Shown: positions 47,592 to 56,104 of the stretch, in pieces
How positions within the stretch are numbered: the first letter of the stretch is position 1
How the letters are laid out: each line of letters starts with the position of its first letter
Source: Bacteroidaceae bacterium
GTDB lineage: Bacteria; Bacteroidota; Bacteroidia; Bacteroidales; Bacteroidaceae
Assembly (NCBI GenBank): GCA_017451645.1
Contig: JAFTNZ010000012.1
Location: forward strand, 1 to 64,000
DNA: 64,000 bases
Reading direction: 5' to 3'
Program-made: the position numbers and the translations under genes
Notes under the pieces: generated by a model
The model's database searches: none
What the model saw: only the letters and a program-made list of their open reading frames with translations
What the model was told of the DNA's origin: nothing

Positions 47592-50500
47592 ATGAAGAAA
47601 AATAAAATCATGATAACATCCTTGCTGGTGGCTTCGGTGATACCGATGGCCGGTGAGGAATATAAAGGGGAATCTCCATTGACAGCATCTCCTCAGGAGA
47701 CTTCTGTTACAAAGAAAGAGACAGTCCGGCTGAAAGGTGTGGTTCTTGGTGATCGTAAGCAGCCGTTGGCTGAAGTGGTGATCTCATGCAATGGACGCAC
47801 GGCACGTACGACTGCTGAAGGACGTTTTGAGTTGGAGAATGTGAAGCCTATAGCCGATGTTACAGTGTGGGCTGACGGATATTATTCACAGACAATACCC
47901 TTGAACGGGCGTTCTGAATTGACCGTCTATCTGATACCTACCGACAAGTATGGTTACAACGAATCGGCAGTGCAAGTGCTCTCGGATGTGAAAGATGAGG
48001 CCATTCATGAGGCTGGTGACTACAATTTGAACAAACGTAATTTTGCATACGGTTCTATGACCTTGGAGGGAGCCCTGAAAGGAGAAATTCCCGGTCTGCA
48101 AGTGACATCCAAGAGTGGTATGACCGGTGAGGGAGCCTATTTCAATCTCCACGGTGTACGTTCTTTGTTGGCGGACAATGCTCCATTGATAGTTATCAAT
48201 GGTGTGCCCTATATATCGAACAAGAATGAGTCGTCCATGATAGCCGGTTATTCGCGCTCTATCTTTCAGGCATACAATGTGCAGGACATCCAAAACATTA
48301 CTGTGCTGACGGGAGCAGAGGCTTCTCTCTATGGCTCGATGGGTGCTAACGGTGTCATTCTGATAGAGACTGATGGTGCCACATCCGATGATATGGACAC
48401 GAAGATTTCCTATTCAGGTATGTTTGGAATCAATTACAACGACAGCCGTCTGCCGCTGATGAATTCCAAACAATACAAATCCTATCTTTCAGATATGGGT
48501 ATGACCTACTATGATAATATGGAAACCTTCTTCAGTAATTTCCCCTTCCTGCAGGATCCTAATTGTGCATATAGTTACTTATATAATAAGGATACAGACT
48601 GGCAGGATGAGATTTATCGTACGAGTATGAGTCACGACCACCTCTTCCGTGTGGAAGGTGGTGATGCCATCGCCAAGTACGACATATCTTTGGGATATAC
48701 ACGTGATGAGGGTGTCATCAAGAATACCAATTCTGACCGTTATAGCATCCAGATAAATACCAATGTGCTGGTGAGCAAACAGTTTGAGATTGTAGCATCA
48801 GTAGGGATGGCCTATCTGACTGGCAAATATCAGCCACAGGGACTTTCTTTGGAAACCAATCCCATGTTGGCTGCTTATCGCCGTGCTCCAATCTTGAGTC
48901 CGTTCAGTTGTGATATGAACGGTAACCTGCTTGACACCTATTCAAGTTATTATTTTGGAGCGAATACAGGAAGTGATTTCATTGTCAGCAACCCGCTCTC
49001 TATCGTTGAGACTCTGAATGCTGAAAATCATCAGTTTGATGTGAATGGCAAGGTGCAACTCACTTACAAGCCCAATCCTTATTTCTCTGCCAATGCTGTG
49101 GTAGGTCTTTATTATAACTATAATAAGGAGGAAACTTTTGTGCCCGGTATCAACAACACGGATATCGTGCCTGTGTTTGACCAATATGGCAGTGCGGAAA
49201 ACAAAGTGCTTGTAGGAACTTCTGAAACGATGAACTTTTTTACGAACCTGAATGCCGGTTACAAACGCAAATTTGGTGGCAATCTGTTCAATGTTCGTGG
49301 AGGAGTGCAGGTGCTGACTACCAAGAGTGAGTATGATGCCGGTTCTTCGCGTAATACGCCGAATGACTTTTATCAGAATCTGAACGATGCTACAACTTCT
49401 ATCGGACGCTACATTGTGGGCTATAACAATGCTTGGAATTGGATGAATGCCTATCTCCATGCCGACTACACGTTTGACAATCTGGTGCGTGTAGGCGCTA
49501 ATGTATCTATGGATGGAGCCTCTTCTACCGGTAAGGATGCTACCCGTTTGGGATTCTTCCCTTCGGCCAATGTTGTGCTGATGGCCAAGAACTTCAAGTT
49601 CCTCCAGGATATTGAGTTTGTCAACAAATTGGATGTCTATGCGAACTACGGTTTGACAGGAAACAGCCAATACAGTTCCAAGTTAGGAAAGTACTATTAT
49701 GTCAGCAGTTCATATCAGGGTATATCCGGTCTGGTGCGTGCTAATGTTCCTAATACGAAACTTGAGTGGGAGAAAGATTTGCAACTCTCAGTCGGCCTGA
49801 ATGCATCATTATTCTACAACAGATTGAATATTGGTGCCAAATATTATAGCACACAGGCAACAGACGTGTTGATGGTAAGTCCCAATTCATCGGCTTATGG
49901 TACTGGAGCCTATTACTGCAATGATGGTGAAATAGACTCAAAGGGATTGGAACTTTCGTTGAGCCTCACACCAGTCAGAACACGCCATTTTACATGGACA
50001 TTGGGTGGAAATCTCACCACAGTCAAGAATGAAGTGAAGGCTTTGGGTAAGGTAAGTGAAACTCTCTCTACCCTCAGCGATGGTGCAGAAATCCTTACTC
50101 GTGTAGGAGAAACACCTTACAGCTTCTATGGATACAAGGCATTGGGTGTATTCTCTACAACAGAAGAGGCTGTAGCAGCCGGTCTTGTCAACAAGAACGG
50201 AGTGGCTTATGCTGCTGGTGATGTACATTATCAGGATGTCAATCACGATGGTATCATTAACAATAAGGACAAGCAGGTAATCGGCAAGGCTACACCTGAT
50301 TATTTCGGTAGCTTCTACAACCATCTCCAGTACAAAGGTTTTGCACTCGACTTCACATTTGTCTATTCCGTAGGTAACGATGCCTATAATGCTGTGCGTC
50401 GTTTGACAGAATCTGCCAATGATTTTGGTAATCAGAGCAAAGCTGTCATCCGTCGTTGGAACATGGAAGGTCAGGTGACTGATATGCCTCGTGCACAATG

Positions 50501-50786
50501 GGGAGACGTAGTGGGCAACAACGATTTCTCAAACCGTTGGATAGAGGATGCTTCTTATCTGAAGTTGCGTGATGTCACCTTCAGCTATACTTTCAACAAA
50601 CCTGTGTGGGACTTTTTCCAGGGAGGTACGCTCTATGTGACTGGTCAGAATCTGTTGACCTTCACAAAGTATCTGGGTCTTGACCCCGAATTCTCATATT
50701 CATACAATGAGGCGATGCAGGGAGTTGATTATGGCAAAGTCGTTTCTCCCAAATCAGTAAAAGTTGGTGTTAATTTGAAATTCTAA
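47592..50786 (+). CDS. SusC-like TonB-dependent outer-membrane transporter 2
   Basis: 1064 aa. N-terminal signal ('SLLVASVIPMAG'), carboxypeptidase-regulatory-like domain ('LKGVVLGDRKQPLAEVVISC'), a plug with 'GVRSLLADNAPLIVINGVPY' and 'NITVLTGAEASLYGSMGANGV', and a barrel ending 'SVKVGVNLKF'. The plug signature is clearly diverged from that of SusC 1 (for example no 'RIRG' run), so the pairs are not a recent duplication and may take different pectin fragments. Its stop overlaps the next susD start by one base (50786). Confidence 0.93.
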   Translation: MKKNKIMITSLLVASVIPMAGEEYKGESPLTASPQETSVTKKETVRLKGVVLGDRKQPLAEVVISCNGRTARTTAEGRFELENVKPIADVTVWADGYYSQTIPLNGRSELTVYLIPTDKYGYNESAVQVLSDVKDEAIHEAGDYNLNKRNFAYGSMTLEGALKGEIPGLQVTSKSGMTGEGAYFNLHGVRSLLADNAPLIVINGVPYISNKNESSMIAGYSRSIFQAYNVQDIQNITVLTGAEASLYGSMGANGVILIETDGATSDDMDTKISYSGMFGINYNDSRLPLMNSKQYKSYLSDMGMTYYDNMETFFSNFPFLQDPNCAYSYLYNKDTDWQDEIYRTSMSHDHLFRVEGGDAIAKYDISLGYTRDEGVIKNTNSDRYSIQINTNVLVSKQFEIVASVGMAYLTGKYQPQGLSLETNPMLAAYRRAPILSPFSCDMNGNLLDTYSSYYFGANTGSDFIVSNPLSIVETLNAENHQFDVNGKVQLTYKPNPYFSANAVVGLYYNYNKEETFVPGINNTDIVPVFDQYGSAENKVLVGTSETMNFFTNLNAGYKRKFGGNLFNVRGGVQVLTTKSEYDAGSSRNTPNDFYQNLNDATTSIGRYIVGYNNAWNWMNAYLHADYTFDNLVRVGANVSMDGASSTGKDATRLGFFPSANVVLMAKNFKFLQDIEFVNKLDVYANYGLTGNSQYSSKLGKYYYVSSSYQGISGLVRANVPNTKLEWEKDLQLSVGLNASLFYNRLNIGAKYYSTQATDVLMVSPNSSAYGTGAYYCNDGEIDSKGLELSLSLTPVRTRHFTWTLGGNLTTVKNEVKALGKVSETLSTLSDGAEILTRVGETPYSFYGYKALGVFSTTEEAVAAGLVNKNGVAYAAGDVHYQDVNHDGIINNKDKQVIGKATPDYFGSFYNHLQYKGFALDFTFVYSVGNDAYNAVRRLTESANDFGNQSKAVIRRWNMEGQVTDMPRAQWGDVVGNNDFSNRWIEDASYLKLRDVTFSYTFNKPVWDFFQGGTLYVTGQNLLTFTKYLGLDPEFSYSYNEAMQGVDYGKVVSPKSVKVGVNLKF

Positions 50787-52522
50787 TGAAGATTATGATG
50801 ACGAAAATATGCAAAAAGATAGCGTTCCCTCTGATGACACTTTGTCTGGCTATGGGAACCGTTAGTTGTGATGACTTCTTCGAACCAGAGACAGATGATG
50901 TCTTGGATGGTGATGACTATATGGCCGAACAGACCGAAATGTACACCGGATTCTTAGGTATCATGACTCGTATGCAGGCGGTGGGAGACAAGGCCATCTA
51001 CCTGACTGAAACACGTGGCGAATTGCTTGAACCGACTACCTATTCGACCTCAGACCTCATATTTCTCTACAACTACGATGAGGATTTGTCAGGCAATCCC
51101 TATGCCGATCCGGCAGGATATTATGATGTAATTATTGCCTGCAATGATTATCTTGCCAACATCGAAGAGTTTGGCGAGATGTACCCCGAATTGTGGGACG
51201 AAGAGGTGTCTGACGGACTCATCAGTTCCACTATCCGTTTGAAGGTGTGGGCTTACCTCACTTTGGCAGAGGTTTATGGTCAGGCTTTGTGGTTTGACGA
51301 CCCCATTACCGAGATTCAGGATTTGACGAAATTCGAGTTGCTTGACAACGAGGCTGTTGTCGGTAAGTGTCTGACCCTCTTGGAAGAAGGGTACAACGGT
51401 GTGCCTGCCGACATCGTTTTCTCATGGTACACATGGTTGGATCCTGACACACCTTTGGGTGAGAGCGTATATCGTTATTGGGACTATATGATTCCCACAT
51501 ACGAGGGGTTGTATGCCAAATTGGCTTTGTGGAAAGGGGCTTTCCTCCAACGCGACGGTCGGGACGATGAGGCTGTACCTTATTATGAGAATGTGGTGGA
51601 TATGTTGGCAGAAACCATCAACCAGCATATGTTGACGGTGAGCAATCAGGAGTGGAATCGTAGCCAACTTTCTGCACCGCGCAACAAATATTGGGCCAGC
51701 GAAGAGCCGACAAAGTTTCAAGCCGTGTCCGTATTGAAGTATGATTATACAGACAATCAGACAAACAGTCTGATGAAGCATTTCAATACGCAGTATCCGA
51801 ACGACTATCTGCTTTGCCCCTCCGACTTCGGATTGGCACGTTGGAGTGACCCCGTGTTCAACCCGGGAGCATCAACGGGTGATTCACGTTTCGGTGTCAA
51901 CTTCAAAGAAACAGCAGCAGGGTCGGGACAGTACTATGTATCAACTTACGTGCGGACCAACCAGCAACCTTATCAGGATGATACTTACATCTATCTCTTC
52001 CGTGCCGATGAATATCACTTTTTCCTGATCGAAGCATTGAATAACTTGGGACGTTTTGTCGAGGCAGATGTACTGATGAATAAAGGACTTAGTGGATATG
52101 CCGGTTCTGTTGGAGTCAAGTCGGTAGAAGCATGGACTGAATATCAGCAGACAAGTGGGTTGTTCCCCGAGTTCTCAAGTCTGTGGATTGGCGGTTTGGA
52201 TGGCTCTCACAAATATTCTAACGATGGTATCCGCAATGTGCTCGGTCTGAAGGATCGTGCCTTTGTAACCGATGAAGAGGCTGATCCGGCTGAGGCCAAG
52301 AAGGCTAACGATCTTGCCATTGCCGATGAGCATATGTTGGAATTTGCTGTAGAGGGGAAAACCTATCCGGCTCTCATCCGTATAGCTACTCGTTGGAATG
52401 ACTTTTCTATTGTGGCCGATCGGGTGGCTCCCAAGTATGGTGTACGTGCTGCCGAGATTCATGCCAAGATTATGGCTGGCGGTTATTGGGTTCCTTGGGA
52501 TTTGCAGGTAAAGAGTGAATAA
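50786..52522 (+). CDS. SusD/RagB-like surface lipoprotein 2
   Basis: 578 aa; lipobox 'AMGTVSCDDFFEPE' with Cys28. The start shares its A with the susC stop; an internal ATG four codons on is an alternative. N-terminal 'DDYMAEQTEMYTGFLGIMTRMQAVGDKAIYLTETRGELLEPT' and 'LKVWAYLTLAEVYGQALWFDDP' match the SusD helical core; the C-terminus has 'DEHMLEFAVEGKTYPALIRIATRW', a variant of the usual 'E...E.W.RWYDLIR' signature. Lid and glycan-binding partner of SusC 2. Confidence 0.93.
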   Translation: MKIMMTKICKKIAFPLMTLCLAMGTVSCDDFFEPETDDVLDGDDYMAEQTEMYTGFLGIMTRMQAVGDKAIYLTETRGELLEPTTYSTSDLIFLYNYDEDLSGNPYADPAGYYDVIIACNDYLANIEEFGEMYPELWDEEVSDGLISSTIRLKVWAYLTLAEVYGQALWFDDPITEIQDLTKFELLDNEAVVGKCLTLLEEGYNGVPADIVFSWYTWLDPDTPLGESVYRYWDYMIPTYEGLYAKLALWKGAFLQRDGRDDEAVPYYENVVDMLAETINQHMLTVSNQEWNRSQLSAPRNKYWASEEPTKFQAVSVLKYDYTDNQTNSLMKHFNTQYPNDYLLCPSDFGLARWSDPVFNPGASTGDSRFGVNFKETAAGSGQYYVSTYVRTNQQPYQDDTYIYLFRADEYHFFLIEALNNLGRFVEADVLMNKGLSGYAGSVGVKSVEAWTEYQQTSGLFPEFSSLWIGGLDGSHKYSNDGIRNVLGLKDRAFVTDEEADPAEAKKANDLAIADEHMLEFAVEGKTYPALIRIATRWNDFSIVADRVAPKYGVRAAEIHAKIMAGGYWVPWDLQVKSE

Positions 52523-52550
52523 AAGAGAAATTGCATAACTATCAGATTAC

Positions 52551-54674
52551 ATGAAAAATCGCATTATATATATAGGTATAGCCGCTACGTTCAGTTTGGT
52601 AGCTTGCCAGAGTGAAAAGACCCCCATCGACCGTGAGGCGTTGTTGGAACGTAACAATCCGCATGTGACGGCGTTCGACACCCTTTCGTCCCTTTCTGTC
52701 GGTAATGGTGGTTTTGCCGTTACGGTAGATGCTTCGGGGCTCCAGACCTTCCCGAAGGAGTATTCCAAAGGTGTGCCTCTCGGCACACAGAGCGATTGGG
52801 GATGGCATAGTTTTGCCAACCCGCAGAACTTGCTCCATAGCGAGACATTGAAGGATTATGACTATCACGGTCATCCGGCTCCCTATGCAGTCCAATTCAA
52901 TGAAGCCGGTCGTCAGCGCGATGCAGCCAATTGGTATCGTGTGAATCCCCATCGTCTGCATTTGGGTATTGTCGGGTTGGAGTTGCCAGAGGGTACAGGC
53001 TTCGATGCCTTTACTGAGGTAAACCAGACACTTGATCTGATGGACGGAAAGATTCTCAGCTCTTATAAATTGAACGGCAAGCCTGTCAGTGTAGAGACTG
53101 TTTGTCATCCCGAGCGCGACATCATGTCGGCCATGATTGCTGCTACCGAGCCGATGGCTATCAAATTGTGTTATGCTTATCCTACCGGTGCCCATTGCGA
53201 TGATGCCAGCAATTGGGATGCCAACGACAAGCATTCGACCACGTTGATGTCTGGCAGAAAGAATGATGCCATACTCAAGCGTGTCATTGATGAGACTACC
53301 TATTACGTAGTTCTCCAGTGGGAAGGCGATGCCGAATTGACTGAAAAGGCCAAGAATTATTTTGTTCTCAATGCCAAGCAGGATACTTTGAAATTCTCAT
53401 GCGAGTACAGAACTGATCTTCCTTCAGGAGCGGGTGCTTCATTCCCGACTTATGCAGAGGCATCTTCTGCCGCAGCTACCTATTGGAACAGTTTCTGGAT
53501 GAATGGTGGTATGGTTGACTTCTCTGAGTGTACCGACCCCCGCGCTCCCGAGTTGGAGCGTCGTGTGGTGCTCAGCCAGTACTTGATGGCTATTCAGGCC
53601 GCTGGTGACACCCCTCCCCAAGAGACAGGTTTGACCTACAACTCATGGTTCGGTAAGTTCCACCTCGAAATGATTTGGTGGCATCAGTCACATTTCCCCT
53701 TGTGGGGCCATCCCGAGTTGCTCAATCGCACACTGGGTTGGTATCATCGTGCCGAACCTGTTGCCCGTCAGATTGCCGAGCGCCAAGGCTTCGACGGTAT
53801 CCGTTGGATGAAGATGACCGACCCCGATGCCATGGAGGCACCTTCTAAGGTGGGCAGTTTCCTCATCTGGCAACAGCCTCACCTCATTCATTTGGCCGAG
53901 TTGGTATATCGTGCCACCAAGGACGAGGCTGTCTTGAAGAACTACTACGACCTCATCCAGAAGACTGCCGAGTTCATGTACTCCTTCGCCACATACGATT
54001 CTATCAACGACCGCTATATCCTCAAGGGAATCATTGCTGCTCAAGAGACCCTGCGTGCATCAGAGAATGTCAATCCTCCCATGGAACTCTCCAGCTGGCA
54101 CTATGGTCTCAGCACCGCCCAGTTGTGGCGCGAGCGCATGGGCGAACCTCGTGTAGCCGAGTGGGACACCCTGTTGGCCAAACTCTCTCCGTTGGCCAAG
54201 GATGCTGAAGGCAAGCTCTATCTGGCCTCTGAGGATGCCACAGACTCATACACCAACATCCGTTTCATCTCCGACCATCCGGCCGTTACCGGTGCTTTGG
54301 GTATGTATCCCGAGAGCCGTCTGCTCGACAAGGAAATCATGAACAACACTATCGACAAGATTTTCGAAGTGTGGAATTGGGACGAAACTTGGGGGTGGGA
54401 CTATCCGATGATTGCCATGTGTGCCGCCCGTGTGGGCGAGCCGGACAAGGCTGTGGATGCCCTGTTGATGAAGAACCGCACCAACACTTGTCTGGTGAGC
54501 GGACACAACTATCAGGACAAGCGCTTGCGTCTTTATCTGCCCGGTAATGGTGGCTTGCTGACTGCCATGGCCGTCATGTGTGCCGGTTGGGACGGATGCA
54601 CCGAAGACACTCCCGGCTTCCCCAAAGATGGCAAGTGGAATGTGAAGTGGGAAGGCTTGTTGCCTATGCCATAA
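52551..54674 (+). CDS. Six-hairpin glycosidase-like lipoprotein, family unassigned
   Basis: 707 aa; lipobox 'TFSLVACQSEKTP' with Cys19. The N-terminal third is a beta-sandwich-like domain ('LSSLSVGNGGFAVTVDASG'), and the rest looks like an (alpha/alpha)6 toroid of the GH65/GH95 type of architecture. A striking conserved-looking block is 'WFGKFHLEMIWWHQSHFPLW' (about residues 364-383), placed where such enzymes carry active-site aromatics and an acid. It is the last gene of the operon, 28 bp after susD 2, and a strong hairpin follows. A pectin side-chain hydrolase is the likely role; the CAZy family could not be assigned. Confidence 0.65.
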   Translation: MKNRIIYIGIAATFSLVACQSEKTPIDREALLERNNPHVTAFDTLSSLSVGNGGFAVTVDASGLQTFPKEYSKGVPLGTQSDWGWHSFANPQNLLHSETLKDYDYHGHPAPYAVQFNEAGRQRDAANWYRVNPHRLHLGIVGLELPEGTGFDAFTEVNQTLDLMDGKILSSYKLNGKPVSVETVCHPERDIMSAMIAATEPMAIKLCYAYPTGAHCDDASNWDANDKHSTTLMSGRKNDAILKRVIDETTYYVVLQWEGDAELTEKAKNYFVLNAKQDTLKFSCEYRTDLPSGAGASFPTYAEASSAAATYWNSFWMNGGMVDFSECTDPRAPELERRVVLSQYLMAIQAAGDTPPQETGLTYNSWFGKFHLEMIWWHQSHFPLWGHPELLNRTLGWYHRAEPVARQIAERQGFDGIRWMKMTDPDAMEAPSKVGSFLIWQQPHLIHLAELVYRATKDEAVLKNYYDLIQKTAEFMYSFATYDSINDRYILKGIIAAQETLRASENVNPPMELSSWHYGLSTAQLWRERMGEPRVAEWDTLLAKLSPLAKDAEGKLYLASEDATDSYTNIRFISDHPAVTGALGMYPESRLLDKEIMNNTIDKIFEVWNWDETWGWDYPMIAMCAARVGEPDKAVDALLMKNRTNTCLVSGHNYQDKRLRLYLPGNGGLLTAMAVMCAGWDGCTEDTPGFPKDGKWNVKWEGLLPMP

Positions 54675-54698
54675 TCGCTTAAAGAGTCCAGACCTTAT

Positions 54699-54764
54699 AG
54701 GCGCGGATTTCGCGGATTGCACGGATAAAATAAATAACCGTGTTAATCCGTGAAGTCCGCGCCT
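54699..54764. terminator. Large hairpin terminator after the SusCD operon
   Basis: The arms AGGCGCGGATTTCGCGGATT... (54699-54724) and the matching right arm (54738-54764) pair with only a few mismatches and run into CTTTTT, a terminator on the plus strand. The text of the arms resembles a dispersed 'atccgtg..atccgcg' repeat seen in many bacterial genomes. Confidence 0.75.
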
Positions 54765-54842
54765 CTTTTTGGTTGATACTGCAATATATTCAAATAAATA
54801 TCGTACCTTTGTCGCATTCTTAATTAATGAGGAATTACAACC

Positions 54843-55736
54843 ATGAAAAGAAAGTACAGAACAATTGTATTGTTCTCTGTTATGTGTTTGCTGACATTGT
54901 CGTTGTCGGCTCAACGGGAACAACGTAGTCGTATCGTTTCCGATACAATCTTTAGCCGAGTGTTGAATACTGAACGTGCTTATACTGTTTATCTTCCAAA
55001 GAGTTTCAATGCCGACAAGGCGCGCAAGTACCCCATCCTCTACCTGTTGCACGGCATGACGGACACCAATTCCAGCTGGGTAGAGAAGGGGAAAATGAAG
55101 CCTGTGATAGACCGCTTGATAGACCGTGGAGAGATAGACGAACTGATTGTGGTGACTCCGGATGCCGGTGGAAGCGACGTGAACCGCCAACAGAATGGTT
55201 ATTTCGATATGCAGGAATGGGAATACGAGAAGTTTTTCTACACAGAGTTTCTGCCTTATATCGAGGAGACTTACCGTGTCATCGGTGACAAACAACATCG
55301 TGCCATTGCCGGCTTGTCAATGGGTGGAGGTGGTTCGGCCAGCTATGGCCAGCGACACCCCGACATGTTCTGTGCCGTCTATGCCATGAGTGCGTGGTTC
55401 GAAGCAGGAAAACCGGATGCCGAACGGGCATCGGCTGACCCGAACAACAAGGTGAACAAACTGATGAAGGCTGCCTATGAAAACGGCTGTATCCGCTATG
55501 TGGACGAAGCTGATGACAATCGCAAAAAGCAGTTGCGCAGTGTGGCATGGTACGTCGATTGTGGTGATGATGATTTCCTTTTTGACCTGAACATCCGTTT
55601 CTATCAGAGTATGCGCCGGGCAGGCATCCCGTGCCAACTCCGTGTCAAAGACGGTGGTCACGATTGGGAGTATTGGCATCAGGCTCTCTACGATTGTCTG
55701 CCTTTTGTCAATCGCTATTTCAATAAGGTCAGATAA
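54843..55736 (+). CDS. Secreted CE1-type alpha/beta-hydrolase esterase
   Basis: 297 aa with a signal peptide (about residues 1-24, 'LLTLSLSAQ'). The alpha/beta-hydrolase triad is readable: Ser159 in 'AGLSMGG', an Asp among 242-244 in 'DCGDDDFLF', and His273 in 'DGGHDWEYW'. 'YPILYLLHGMTD' supplies the oxyanion segment. The family (esterase-D/CE1-like) removes acetyl or feruloyl groups; on pectin it could de-esterify side chains. It has its own -7 box TACCTTTG (54804-54811), 31 bp upstream, so it is a separate transcription unit behind the operon terminator. Confidence 0.85.
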   Translation: MKRKYRTIVLFSVMCLLTLSLSAQREQRSRIVSDTIFSRVLNTERAYTVYLPKSFNADKARKYPILYLLHGMTDTNSSWVEKGKMKPVIDRLIDRGEIDELIVVTPDAGGSDVNRQQNGYFDMQEWEYEKFFYTEFLPYIEETYRVIGDKQHRAIAGLSMGGGGSASYGQRHPDMFCAVYAMSAWFEAGKPDAERASADPNNKVNKLMKAAYENGCIRYVDEADDNRKKQLRSVAWYVDCGDDDFLFDLNIRFYQSMRRAGIPCQLRVKDGGHDWEYWHQALYDCLPFVNRYFNKVR

Positions 55737-55848
55737 TACAGCCCCCACTTGTTGGGATGTCTTGGGCCATATCTGTTGAGAGTGTCTTTGTGGATTATCC
55801 ATATATTCCAATGGTATTTTTTGAAGGATTATGGTGTGGAGGTCTGAA

Positions 55849-55902
55849 CAGTTAACTCCGTTCACGAATCGCATTTGTTTGGTTCGCGAACGGAATAAAC
55901 TG
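55849..55902 (+). terminator. Hairpin terminator after the esterase gene
   Basis: Left arm 55849-55868 and right arm 55883-55902 match at about 16 of 20 positions (core CCGTTC/GAACGG) with a 14-nt loop, then TTT. The remainder of the 55737-56104 gap shows no gene. Confidence 0.55.
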
Positions 55903-56104
55903 TTTAAAAGAATGTATTACTTTCGCTAAACATACCAAGAGTTTCTTAATCTGCTGAAAAAGACAAGTTGGGAGGTTCTTTTTCATGGACACTCCCCCCT
56001 CTTTTCAGAAAAGCGTCAATTGTGGTAGAAATTCATTTAAACCTTCTCAGATACAAAATGTCAAATAAGAAGAAATACAAATTATCAATCAAGTACCCGC
56101 AAAT

